The notes under the pieces were generated by a model, which made no database searches, was not told the origin of the DNA, and was given only the letters and a program-made list of their open reading frames with translations. A stretch of DNA of 64,000 bases from Limanda limanda (lineage: Eukaryota; Chordata; Actinopteri; Pleuronectiformes; Pleuronectidae): the NCBI RefSeq assembly GCF_963576545.1, contig NC_083641.1, positions 20,661,523 through 20,725,522 on the forward strand, in the 5' to 3' direction. The translations under genes and the position numbers were made by a program. Positions 51,320 to 63,770 of the stretch are shown here, in pieces; within the stretch, counting starts at the first letter, position 1, and each line of letters starts with the position of its first letter.

Positions 51320-53076
51320 TTATTTATTCAAATTTCAAATCATATCATTCTCACATTTTCAACATTTCTGCAATTCGCCACAGTTATTTTGTGAGAAGAA
51401 TTGCTGTGAAGGTAGAATGCTGTTATTCAGTGAAGAAGACGAGGAAGGCAAGAAGTCAAGAGGCGGGATTCTGTATCGTCATTTTAATTGGAGTTCATTC
51501 AGAACAAGCTGAGAATACGAGCACAACACCACAACATGTCTGCAGCAGCATGACATCGTCACATCGTCATTTCACTCGGGCCTGAGGCCACGCGCAGTCC
51601 GAGCCGGACAGCATACGATGAGAGATATAGCACCAGGGTGTTGGAGTGCACAGCAGCACTTCTTGTGGTGGGGTCACACTTGATGCTAGCAGGCAGCAGG
51701 CTGTAGAGGTCATACACCGAAAAGTCTCGCTTGCACACGCACACACACACACACACTCGTATTCACTCACTGAAGCTAAAACTGGAAGCAGGCTCACGGT
51801 GGCTGTAGTGGTGTGACTGGGCCCTGGCACACGGCAGCCATGTTGGCCTCAGTCGACGGACTTGTGTTTGCAGAGAACAGAGGGACGGGGTTGTGATGAC
51901 ATTTCAGTAAAAACACATCATTGTCACGCTCACAATGAACAGATGGGATTTTTTTGCGCATTTTCAGACAGCAGCAGTTTGAGGAGCTGAACTTCAAGTC
52001 CTGGCCCATTCCTTGTCCTTCAACACCTGGAGAGATCAGCCCGCTTCTTTTTAAGCCCATGAGCATCTTCTTGTTTTTTTTCTTAGTTAACACAATTACA
52101 GCGTCGCAGCTCAGAGGAGAAGATGGAGTACAATAGCAGGAAATACTGAGTCACTGTGGAAACTGCAGTGTTCCTATTAGATTAAAGGAGTGGATCTCCA
52201 TTTAATTTGCAAGAAATATGTTTGTGGGTGAAACCATATTGCTGGTGTGTTGACTTTATAGCTTCAATGGCCACAAGACTATGATGTTACCTACTGTATG
52301 CACCCTTTGATGTGATCAATCTATTACTACTCATGCATTATATCTGAACAGGTCTTGCTCCTACACATTTATCTTCGATGGCTCAATTTACAAGCTAGAA
52401 TGTGACTGTGACGTACAGTATCGTCTGCTAAAAGTGTTGCTACTCAACCAAAAAACGGGGCTCTTGCATGCAGGCTTTAGCAATTATATTACAGGTCATT
52501 GGGTTTCTTAGCAACCAAGCTGATGAAACCAGATATCACCCAGAACAATGAAATGAAAACCAGGACCATACAGCGGAGGCACTGTAACTAGGAACGCAAC
52601 CGTAAAAACAGCTTTTTGCATTTTTAACAAAACCTCTCATCGGATTCCGTCTCGGAGAGAAATCTTCCCCTTGACATTTTCTACAATCATTTTAATATGG
52701 ATCTCAAATTGTCATCCATTCAGACAAAGGTAAAAATGCCCTTTTATACACATATGACATGTGTACAGATGGCTCTTCTTATAGATGTCGAACACAACTC
52801 ATATAAATAATGTGCAAATCATGTGCTCAATTAATATAAAGCGGTTCTGTGCACCAACACACACGCACGCGCACACACGCACGCACGCACACATTACAGT
52901 GAAAATCATTTGCATTATTCTAAAAGCTCGACGTCAGTGCCCACTAAAAGTTGAACAATAAGTGACAGGACAGCAGAAACAACAGGTCAGAAGGTAAAAA
53001 CCAAAGGGAAGAGATTGGCCGAGACGTGTCAGGCGACCTTCTGTTGAAGCACATCGAGGTGATGACATGTAACTTT
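51320..53076 (-). other. Probable map6 3' untranslated region
   Basis: No clear gene is seen downstream of the map6 stop, until a minus-strand AATAAA (plus-strand tttatt at about 51321). A 56-residue frame (51559-51730, minus, with DLYSLLPASIKC) looks somewhat protein-like but lacks partners. CA and CG-type microsatellites occur at about 51738-51754 and 52857-52892. Confidence 0.4.
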
Positions 53077-54694
53077 TTACTGCTTCGCTTCAGCCAGTCT
53101 GTTGCTGATCTCTTTGCTTTTCTTTGTGATCACGCCCTCCGGTTTGGGTTCGGCGGCGCCCACGGATGTTTTTTTCTTGGTGGACTGGGAACCGGCAATC
53201 TGCTTCTCCTTGGCCTTTTTCACCATCTTCGCTGTTGTCGTTGTCGGTGTCTTTTTTGGTTTGGTACGAGACGCTGGTTTGTCGGCCTGGAAAGAGCAGA
53301 GAGGTGCAGGGCTGAGATTAACCTCAATCTCCAGAACAAATCATTTCTTTCGACATTTCTTCAAAAACAAACTTATTTGCTTTCCTGGTGAGAACTAGAG
53401 GAGGAGATCGATACTCCTCTCATATCAAGTTAAACCCCGCAGCTAAAAAGTGGTTGAAGCTTTATATTCAATAATCGATATGACGTCGAGCTTCTTACCA
53501 AGAAAGCAAATATGCACATTTTTTTAAATGTCCAACTGTTCCTTTAAATGTTTAATTGCCAAAATGTCCAAGTCCTATATTAGCATGCAATACATACCTT
53601 CAGGCAAATGACACCATATGGTACAGGTGATATTTGCATTATGTGGTTAGTGAGATGGAGATAAAGGAAATTAAAAACACAGCACAAAAGGTGTATTTGT
53701 GCTTTTCCTTTTAAAGAACAGTGGCTCGTGCAGTTTTCCAGCATTTAAAGAAAGTAGATGGTTAATATTAGTATATGTTGTTAGTCTTATACTCGTTATA
53801 TTCATATTTTGCTTTGATTTGACCGATGATAGTGACAGCAAATCCTATCCTATTTGACAGGCAGGTTTGCAACTGGAGAATCACTAGTTCAAATTATCTC
53901 AGTGATGAGAAAAAATTTGCCTGTGCAGAGATGAATGTGACCATAAGTAAGAAAGAGTAAAAATACTTCTAAAGAAGCTCCCAAATGATCTGTTGATATA
54001 TAAATGAGTTGCAGACATGCTCAACTTTTGCTTAGTAAATAAACCTTAAAATGTTCTAAATCATAAGAGATGACAAATGTGCGTAAATCGTTTCTTACAG
54101 AATAAATGAAGGGCTCTATTTCAATGACTGAGTTACTGGTGGTGCAAAGTAGTTGGTGCGTAGGGACCCACATAGTTTCTGTAAATTTCATGACCAAATT
54201 TGGTACGACTGCAAAACTGCAGCTTTAGAAATCTGACAATAAAAGCAAAGAGGACAACATCATCTGCAAACAAGTGTTGCCAAAGCCTGGAATCAAAAAT
54301 AAACTGCACCACACATACAACTGCCCCTCCACCCACCTGTAAGCAGATGAATTAATGGTGAACTAGTTGTGTGCAGATCTTGAAAAACTGCTGAACACAA
54401 TTCTACTTTGCCTGATGTAATCTGCACCAAACACAGTCACTAAAATAGAGCCCTGATAAACACAGATGTGTTCAAATAGAAACAAATGGACGTGTAGACG
54501 TTTTTTTCTCGTTGGCCTCAAATGATGTGATAAATTTTCTTCTTTGGTACATGTTTTCATTTTATCCATCCCCCCTCTTGCATAAACCTTTAGTCAGTTG
54601 TTTAAACTATTGAGCTCCACAAATAATAGTGGGTGGTGCAGGCTGAGAGGTGGGCAATCAGTGACGATGTGGCTAATAACTCATACTGGTGGGT

Positions 54695-54758
<64 letters not shown>

Positions 54759-54826
54759 CTGTGTGTGTGTGTGGCTGTGTGTGTGTGTGTGGCTGTGTGT
54801 GTGTGTGTGGCTGTGTGTGTGTGTGT

Positions 54827-54911
<85 letters not shown>

Positions 54912-57900
54912 TGATCAGTTTGAGGTCGGCCTCCATGCCTTCTAGAAGAAACAGAAAACACACCTGACTACAGCAGGTTTACAACAGAGCTGCTCTGAGT
55001 CTCTGAGAAGTCCTACGAGAGTGAGAGAGGGAGTGGCCATATGAACACACTGCTACTGACACATGATTAAAAAACTGTTTAGTCTGAATTATGAACATGC
55101 ACGTATATACAAATCTATAAAGGTATATTTTATATATAGGGGTCTGTGACTTGAAATTTGACAACAAATAATCTGAGATGTTTCCTGGAAAGAAAAATAT
55201 GATTTGGTTGTAATTACAGGGAACAAAGGAATGACCGGTTCACACACATTTTTATTTTAATATTGAGGCGTTTAATCATTTGACAGGATGTCAGCTACCC
55301 ATGCAAAAAGGGTCATGTTATAACACACAAAAATATTATTCAGCATAAATGCAAAATAATGACTAATTCAATTCCAGTGATAAATAAACTAATAATAAAT
55401 ATTCACTGGGGTTTAAACTGAGTAATTTATTTGATGGAACTTATCAAACTAACTAATATAACGGTGTCACAACTTTCTGTCTATTTCCTCTGCAATTAAT
55501 CTGTTAAATATTTTCAAATAAAGACCTACTTTAGTGTTGGATATGTAACATTAAAACTGATGGGTACAACAGTTTCAGTATTAGTAAGAGCAACCTGCAA
55601 AATGACCTTTTTATATATTTATTGAGAACTTAAACATTTGACTTTTTAAAATAAGTTTCTAAATTGATATTAAGTGATTTTAGTTGGCGTTTAATAAGTC
55701 CGATCATTATTCTGGGGTGTGACTCTGATGGAGTGTGAAATAAAATCGAAAGCATGAAGCAGAGTAAACGTCCACGGACAGCGTGTTAATCACAAAATAC
55801 TAAACCTGGGATATAGCAGGGCTACTAAAGTTTTAGACATGACTATTAGGGAGGCACTTACTGTGTGTCAGTACTTAAAGGAGACATAACTCTGAATTTA
55901 AAAGGCAGCAGTATTTCCCAGAGCTGCAGGAACAGCCTGGGAGCTGCGTGGCCACATGCTCTCACCTTGGCCGGCTCCTTGCTGGGCTCGTTGTACAGGC
56001 TGCGTATCCTCCTGCGATCCAGCAGCTTGTTGTCAGTGGGCTGAGCCTTCACCTGCTCCCCCTTGTACGTGGCACTGTAGCTGGTCTCCCGACTGGTCTC
56101 CACCACGGGGGGCTTGTACTGAGAAGCAGCTTTGATGGCCTTCACTGGTTTCACATCCTTGTAGGCCTTGAACTCAGTCCTGGCATGAATTGAAGAAAAA
56201 ATAGCGAACGTAAAGGTTTATGGGCTGCAACTTATTTTCATTAATCTAAAAAGTAAGAGCACAAAACCCAGAGGAAAAGCAACAAATTCTAATATTCTCT
56301 GTTCTCCATTATGCCTCATTGAAATGTAATCAGAGATGTACAGCATATTATACAACATTCAACTTAATGACTATAGCGAATTATGTTAAATTATTCATGC
56401 TAACAAAATAGCGAGTTTAAAACGGGTGCGTCAATCAATATGAAGGCGTTTCGCTCTGTATGGATTGTGATTGACATATTGGCCTGTCAAGCCGCCATCT
56501 ACCACTTATCCTTTGAGGTGACATTGGGCGAGAGGCGGGGTCCGTCCTGGACAGGCGCCAAATTAGCATGTGCCCACGTTAAGATAAGATAAGATAAGCT
56601 AAGATAAGATAAGATGAGATAAGATAATCCTTTATTAATTCCACAATGGGGACATTTTCAAAACGTGCAATACTTGTAAATGTAAAGAAATATAAACTGC
56701 AGTTTTTAATATGCCCTGTTGTCCATTCAGACATGTGGCAAATATGAATAACTTCCTTATGGTTCCAGCATTTACAATGTCTCATCATCTCTGCTGCCAG
56801 TGAAACACTGAAAGCGACAGGATCATACTCGGCTATTGATTTACAATTTGAGGTTGGGATTTACTACCTAAGCTCTGGAAGCTCCGACGTGGTACCACCT
56901 CTTTTCTTTTTTTTTACACGTCTTCTGGGACTGGTAGAGTCAATAAAAGCTGGAGTCCAGACTTGTTTAATTACACATTCTCTTGTATTAAGATCAATTA
57001 AGAGTAGATTCAGTGCTCGTCTTAAGCAAAATCCTACCTATAGCTATTTGGTGAAGTAACTATAAATATTCTTGTGTTTTATAAATGATGCCACGTTGAA
57101 TTGTGTTTTGTTAGACTCATTATTTCCTGCAAACAGAGGCCGTCTCCCTGGAGTTAAATTTTCAATGAGTCATTCTAGTTCAGAGATAAAGGTCGCATGT
57201 CATCACAGATTTTTGCAGGTTCTGTACGAATGCTTCTGTTTATTAACACAACAATTTAATATTCATGTAACCAGATTAAGCTCTGTTGTATTGCTTTGTT
57301 GCTCTTGTCAATACAAGACAAATAAAGTCATCTTCAATCATATTTCTTAATTAAAGTTCATCGGGACAAGTTTCTATACAATGACAATTAAAGCAACAGC
57401 ACATGTTAATTTTTAAGTGGAGCAGGATGAGGCAGCAGCTCTTCATCTTGACTTGCGTGCATCCTGCATCCTGCATCCTTAATTGAATTTGGAGGAGGAA
57501 GCCTGTGCAGAGAAACCATGTTAGATCCCATTCAGGGCCTTTTCCTCTGCAGCTGGACGGGGCCACAGGGACTTCATAGAGGGGAAAAAGCTGAAGACAA
57601 AAATCAATAGTGAAACGTTTATCTGAGGGGATATCGCTTTGCTTTGGAAATCAATGTGGGGTTGTAACACGAGGCCATGCAACACCTAGCATCCTGGTGA
57701 GGGTGTGTGTGGATGCTCTCTGACCAGTGACTGCTGCTGCTGCTGCTGCTGCTGCTGGTGGAATGTGTTCAGAGATGTTGTGTAACTGGGGACACTTGAT
57801 GATAGCTCCAGAACTGATTGGAGCTAAGTTAAGAACATATTTGCCCTCCCCCCCCACCACACACACACACACACACACATAACCCTGGGTCTCAGCATCA

Positions 57901-58603
57901 CTCACCTGTAGCTGCTGGAGGTGGACATCACCTCCTTGATCTGCATGTTGAGAGCGTCTGCAGCTGCGCGGCCTTTCCTCACCTCTGCAGACACCTCCGC
58001 CTCGGACTTCTCCGCAGGTTTCCTCTCCATCGACTTCTCCCTCCTTCCGCTCCTCCCCGCCGCGTCCTTGGACTCCTTCTCCTGCAGCTTCTCCTCGATC
58101 TCGCTCTTCTCCACGCCGCTCTCGGCCTCGGCTGCAGGCTCCGTGGCTGCGGCGGCTGCAGGGGCGGTCGGGCTGGGTTTGGGGATCCAGGGGTGGTCGT
58201 GCTTCTTCGGTATAGGCCACGGTTTGTAATCCTTCTGGTACTGGGTCTCGTTGTTGAAGGGGGTCGCGGAGGGGTGGTACTCGTTGCGGGGCTTGCAGCT
58301 GGGCTCGGGGCGCACTCTCCACGCCTGGAAGTCTTGGCGCATGACGGATGCAGAGGAAGAAGATCCATCTTGGCCCGCTGCGGCACCGGGACCGGGCGGT
58401 GCCTTCCCTGCCTCCAGCTCGCCGGGATGAGACTGCGTTTCCATGGCGATGGCGCCCGCCCTCTGCTTCGGCTGCGGGCGATGGGGCAGATGCTGCACAT
58501 CCGAGTATTTGCTGAAAACCAGCGGCACCGAGATGTCCCCTTTGTCCAGCTCCGTCCAGAAGCGGTTGATGCAGCAGGCACGCGTAATGCACGGCCACGC
58601 CAT
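53077..58603 (-). CDS. map6: Microtubule-associated protein 6 (STOP), short form
   Basis: MAP6 binds microtubules through Mn and Mc modules, protects them from cold and drugs, and associates with Golgi and neuronal membranes through palmitoylated N-terminal cysteines. Three exons, minus strand: 58603-57906, 56179-55966 and 53286-53077, giving 373 residues in consistent phase. The start MAWPCITRACCINRFW matches the family, with cysteines 5, 10 and 11 in place. Seen in order: the Mn-type block SVMRQDFQAWRVRPEPSC; QYQKDYKPWPIPKKHDHPWI; an acidic, charged middle; GRAAADALNMQIKEVMS; a further Mn-type block ETSYSATYKGE; DNKLLDRRRIRSLYNEP; and the lysine-rich end KSKEISNRLAEAKQ, which matches the short mammalian isoform. 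No central Mc tandem repeats are found. MAP6D1 is excluded by the shared middle and C-terminal blocks. It lies between hinfp and thap12. Confidence 0.93.
53287..55965. other. map6 intron 2
   Basis: The 2.7-kb intron contains a long GT microsatellite (54688-54910). No further coding exon was recognised, in particular no Mc-type repeats. Confidence 0.6.
54688..54910. repeat. Long interrupted (GT)n microsatellite
   Basis: About 220 bp of GT on the plus strand, interrupted by four 'ggctgtgtg' units at 14- to 22-base spacing around 54757-54812 and a single 'ctgtg' near 54830. The apparently long frames here (VCVCV, THTHT) are products of the repeat. Confidence 0.95.
56490..56690. repeat. Repeat fragment plus (GATAA)n tail in map6 intron 1
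   Basis: 'cattgggcgagaggcggggt' at 56524-56543 is a fragment of the SINE-like body seen at 6425-6727. A GATAA-type run at 56582-56627 is followed by 'ccacaatggggacatt', matching the copy near 50300 in the opposite orientation. Confidence 0.6.
57731..57757. repeat. (CTG)n trinucleotide run in map6 intron 1
   Basis: About nine CTG units on the plus strand, intronic in map6. A (CA)n run follows at about 57857-57880. Confidence 0.9.
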
Positions 58604-60126
58604 GATGGAGACCGACTGGAGGAAGATGCACAGACCAAATAAAACCCCTCTCTAAATCTAAAGGATGGATAAACGTCCTACTCACGTCTCGGAAAAGACT
58701 TCTGCCCGTTTCCCCCTGTGGCCTCTCAGTTTCTGTCCAGTCAGGGTTGTATCCTCCTCTCAGCTTTCTGTGTAATCCTCTGCTGAGAAAGTGAATCTCG
58801 ATCCTTTTGCCCACTCGAGCCCCCCCCCCTCTCTCCTCCTGCAGGATGCTGTCTCTCTTTGCTCAAGTTTAGATTCACTTTGCGCTTTGCCGGGGGAGCA
58901 TTGAGGCGACCCCACCCACATGTGCGTGATGCCCGGACTCTGCAATGAGTGTGTGTGCACGGTGAACTGTCACCTGAGCTCGTCACCGTCTGGCCGGTCG
59001 AGAGGGAGGAGACACGGGTTAACCCCTGCCATGTCACACCATGGAAGCTCAGCCTGGTACAGAGGATGTGGCCGAGGCCTTGTGCTGCTCCACGAGGAGG
59101 AAATGGCCGATAATGCAGCACAAAGCAACAGAAATGAAGTGCAAAAATCTGATGTTTGCAAAGATACAGAGTTCAAATTTGTGTTTGCAATGTAGCGTTG
59201 AAATAAATAAAATAAAAGTGTGCATGCACCTGGGAGAAAAACAAAGAAAAGAAACATTTTTGCACAAAAATCTGACTAAAATGTGTTTGAATGTTTTTTT
59301 AAAATTATTATTAAACCAATCTGAATTAGGCCTGTTTGTGAATATTTCAGGAGGAAGAAAAGACAAACATCCCCACAAACATTTAAAACATGAAACTGCA
59401 TCAAACGTGTCCCATTCTTTAATACACCACCAGAGAATTGTTTAACTTTACAACATATCACCAGATTTTTTGAATGGTTTCGGTGAGAATACATCTCAAC
59501 AAACTGGGCTACATAACGAACAAAGATATGTCACACTATGCTTACAAGAAAAAAAAGATGGCTTCCGGCTGGAGCTCATTCAGCTGATATGGGTGGAACT
59601 GCTCCCTCTTGTGCTCCTCCTGCCTCACAGTCACTGGAAGAAGAGAAGCACTGTCCTGTAGATCAACAGGGCCGCTTGTGTTCATCAGGTGGTTTGATTT
59701 AAAAACACACAATAAAGAAAGGCTGAGTGTGAATGAGCTACAAAATATTATTAAGGAAGATCACAGTATTATTAGAGAGGCGGCTGAAGTATAACAGCCC
59801 AACACAGATGCAAAAATGTAATATTTACAGATCATGTTTGGTGGCTTGTAGAAAATATTTTAATGTTTCCCTCCTAACAAATTTGATTATTTACAAGATG
59901 AGGCTAAGATGCTTCTCAACACACTAATGTTTTCACCACATACAATCAGAGCAACGGACTTCTTGGACACCTCGGATCTTTTTAACATTTAACGTTAAAT
60001 CCACACAAATATTCAAGTGTAAATGCAGCAAAATACACGAGAGCGATCACAGCACGACATCTTTACGACTGACGACAAAAATAAGAGCCATTCATTTCTG
60101 TCCCAGATATAGATTATTTAAGGTCA
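58604..60126. other. map6 promoter side and thap12 3' region
   Basis: From the map6 start to about 59040 is probably map6 leader and promoter. The remainder to 60126 is AT-rich and downstream of the thap12 stop, so much of it is likely thap12 3' UTR. I see no further gene. A plus-strand 134-codon frame at 59041-59445 has no coding features. Confidence 0.45.
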
Positions 60127-63100
60127 TTATGATTCCATCACAGAATCGTCCTCAGCAGCCGGTTCCTCAGTCGCTGCTTTCTCAACCGGCGCCTCCTCAG
60201 CCGTTGCTTCCTCAGCCATCGCTTCCTCAGCCGGGGCTTCCTCAGTCGCCGTTTCCTCAGCCATCGCTTCCTCAGCCTCCGGGTCATCCTCTGAATAGAG
60301 TCTGCAGTATTTGTCTACCATGACGTCCAGGTCGTGTTTGACGTGCGTGTTGATGTTGAGCATCGCCAGACTTTTGTTCCACTGCTTGGCGGGCATGCTG
60401 TCCAGATACGCCTGCAGCCGCTCGCTCGCTGTGTCGCTTTTGTTTTCTTCCAGCTTCAGCACAGGTAAGGTGGAGAGCACCTTGAGGAAGGAGTTCACGT
60501 TGGGAAAGAACTTGACGTCCGGAAGCTGCAGGGTCTCGTGGATGGTGGTGGGCAGGCGCACCTCTTTGCCCCGGTGCTTCCACTTGATCCTCCAGCAGTG
60601 CAGCTCGGCCGGTAGCGTGTCTGGGTTGGGGAGGTCGTTGCGGTAAACATCTGCGTAGTTCTCCTCGGTGGTGTTGAACTTCATCTGGCCCATGACTGCA
60701 GGGACCAGTGACAGGCACTTGAGAGCTTTGAGGTTGGTGTCGGAGAACATGTCCTCTACTTCCTGCATGATGCCACGGATTACAGGGACGGTCACGTACT
60801 CCTTAAAATACGACTCGGTTTGGATTTCGTCCATGTCAGCTACGCGCTGTTTCCGGAGGAACAGCCTCGGGACCTTCACTGGAACCTCCACGACATTGGC
60901 CAGGCTCACGGCCTCCTCATACCAGAACTCATGGTAGACATCGATGTTGTCATTGACCTCGTTCAGTGAATGCAGCACGGCGGTTAGACTGTTGGCAGCA
61001 AAGAACACGTCCAGTGTTTCCCCTTGGAGATTCCTCCCAAAAGCTCTGGTGAACGTGAGAACATTCTTCAAGATGACGATGGTGACGAGGATCTCAAAGT
61101 CAAACAAAATTTCAGTGATTGAATACGCATCAGTTGAGACGCTGTCGGCAAACTTCCCATCGTCATTGTCCCGGATGTTGTCCAAGCACAGCAGCAGGGG
61201 CGGCAGCAAATCCAGGAAGATGTCAAAAGCGCTGTGTAGCTGCGTCCAGCCTGAGCCACAAGCCTGCTTCACTGCAGTGACCTTGTCCTCGTTTTTCTGG
61301 TAGTGGGAGGAGACCGCGACCTCGAGCTCCTCCTGAGTGAGCGGCCGTCTGAAGAAAGCATCAACCCTCCTCAGAGTCTCCATGACGACCTGCACATTTG
61401 GAAAAGGCAGACTGCTGGCCAGGTGGATGTTCAGAGCCATGTGGGAGCACGGCAAGCTCAGCAGCAGGGGATACTTCTCCATCAGCAACACCGCCACAGC
61501 TTTCATCTTGGTGGTGGAACTCCCAGTGGCCTTGTGGGCCTGACCACGGCAGTCCTCCATGCTGAGCCCCCACCGCTCGGTCAGCTGGGCCTCCAGCCGC
61601 TCCACCAGCGAGGCCTCGTCTCCATCAAACTGCACAAAGTCTACAAACTCCTCCCGAAGAACGTTCTGCTGATTCACGAAGCGTAGGAACAGAGGAAGGT
61701 GCCGCTCGTTGGAGAACTCCACGAGGTCGCCCGTCACCAGGGAGAAGAAGCGACTCTCTCTCACCTCCATTATCATCTCCTCTCTCACCGTGTTCTCACA
61801 CACATCCAGCAGCTGACTCTGCTGGGTCGCCGAGAGGTAGTCTGTGTTCACAGCCGTCGCCTCGAACCGCTTCTTCAAAGCTTCATCTCCGGCGTTCATG
61901 CGGTAATCTAGAAGGGCCTGCATGTTGCTGGACTTGCGCTCGGGTTCGGTCGCTTGGTCCGACACTAACGGGATGCTCTGTTTGGCCAACATGACCACGA
62001 CCTCAAACATGGACCTCAGATAATCCCGGAACTCCTTCTCCTCTGTGGACAGCTGGGGTTCTTCCTCGTTGGTGCTCGTGCTGTCCTCAACTGCATCTTT
62101 CTTGGACGCAAGCTGCTCAACGGAGGACGCCACTGGATGAACAAACACAAGAATGATGCAGTGATCATTTTAAGTAAATACAAACCACATTAAAATTGGC
62201 ACGCAATTATTTTACAATAGTGATCAAAACTACATTTCCTCGTTACTTACATCTCCTTTCTTTAATCTTTCTTAAGTCTTCTTCAGTCTGTAATTCAAAA
62301 AGTAAGTCAACTCAAAAAAAAACAGACAACACTTTGTCAAATTGTTAAGATTGAGAGGAATATGTAAAACAAACATGACAGGTGAACTTAATAAATATTG
62401 TTCTCACAAGCTCTTTAATCCGCTTGCGATGTCTGGTGTGAGGGTTTTTGAGATGGCTCGTCAGATCGAATACGGTTGGGATGGCTGTATCCTTCAGTAC
62501 CGTCCTATAGGGGCTCTGAAAAACAATAAACTCCCGTAAGTCACTGTTTGGGGACAACTGCTGCCAGGCTGATTGGTTACCGATCGGGTCAGATACTCAC
62601 AGTTTTGCAAACCATGGCTGGATCGAAGTGTTTGGCGCATAATCTATAGTGCTTGTTCAGCTGGTCCGACGTTTTCGCCTCGAGATCTGCTCTGCGGCAG
62701 TTCTCTACCCAGATCCGACATCTGCAAAAGAAAAAGAAAGAAAAGAAACTCAGGTTTACGTGACATTTGGAAAAACGTTAAAGAATCGAGGAAGTTGTCG
62801 AGTCTTCATGAGTTTCTTATGAATTTGTCTCGAATACGTTCATACTGGACAAATGACAAACATAGTTAAAAATTACAACTGGCAAACCAAGCTTTTTGAG
62901 GGTGGTGTAGTCCCACTGTGTTCGTTGTTAAAATATCTTTTTTGCTTTGTATCAAACTTGACAGACTTGGTTGTAATATTACATAGCTGTAGTGTAATTG
63001 AAGAACACACTTTCTGAGCCCATTACCAAGATGTAACATCAGTGTTCATGTTGTAGGCCACACAAAGTAATGAGTTACCTCTGAAGCAGCAATTAAATAC

Positions 63101-63770
63101 TCTGACAGGGTTTACAAGCAGAGCCTTGATAGCAACATGAACACTCAAGATTTGTGCAAATATTTAAATACCAGTAAAAACTGATAATTTGGATAATTAA
63201 CTGATAACAGGATTAACTGGTGTTTAACATTTGCTATTTAAAACATCCACATTAGAGATCAAAGATTTGGAGCTGTTCTTTGGTCACGGCTCATTGCAAA
63301 CTGATAATTTTTTAGTTTGGGCAGTGATTTGAATTATTTAAATTATGATTCTATAATCACAGTGGCCACCTTGAACTCTGTATCCTACATATTACAGAAT
63401 AATGAGTCAATAGTTGGAGCTTCTCCATTACTTTACATTAGGTGCTGCGAAGTTTAGCAGAATCTTAACAAGAAAAAATACATGGTTGAGTGAAAACTAG
63501 GAATAAGTAAGTCAATATGATTCATAAAGAACCTTTTCAAAATAAAAGCTACAAGGCGCTGTAGGAAACAAAACGTGAAGACTAAAAACAAGAAACCAAA
63601 CAATAGAAGGATAAAAACGACACAGGGGGCCAAGCAGAAACAAACGGAACCATAATAACTAGATAAGAAGATGAACTGTACCTCTCTGGGTCCCGTGGAA
63701 ACCGAAAAAAAGCCAAGTCCGACTGAGTGCTCTTCCGTGTACAGTTCGGGGCCGCGCAAAAATTGGGCAT
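60127..63770 (-). CDS. thap12: THAP domain-containing protein 12
   Basis: THAP12 (PRKRIR, DAP4, p52rIPK) was described as a regulator of the PKR inhibitor p58IPK and is a domesticated transposon protein. Five exons, minus strand: 63770-63682, 62721-62601, 62515-62408, 62287-62251 and 62132-60127, giving 786 residues (human 761) in consistent phase. The start MPNFCAAPNCTRKS is that of the family. Residues 1-90 form the THAP zinc finger: CAAPNC, WVENCRRADL, LCAKHF and the AIPTVFDL (AVPTA-type) motif. The long last exon holds the transposase-derived core: KRFEATAVNT, EKWG-like RWGLSMEDCRGQAH, FDFEILVTIVILKNVL, FTRAFGRNLQGETLDVFFAA and the hAT dimerisation region ELHCWRIKWKHRGKEV to LPDVKFFPNVNSFLKVL. 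The last ~45 residues are an acidic repeat (EEAMAEEATAEEAP type) that I do not recall in the human protein. Confidence 0.96.

Noticed and set aside
54602..54967. Open frames of VCVCV or THTHT repeats
   Set aside because: They are translations of the GT microsatellite in every frame, not genes.
57921..58642. Long plus-strand frames opposite map6 exon 1
   Set aside because: They are antisense shadows of a GC-rich coding exon.
59041..59445. 134-codon plus-strand frame
   Set aside because: It is AT-rich with unremarkable composition, has no splice structure, and lies in likely thap12 3' UTR.
60129..61686. Several plus-strand frames opposite thap12
   Set aside because: They are antisense shadows of the long last thap12 exon; the Pro/Gln-rich one mirrors the acidic repeat.
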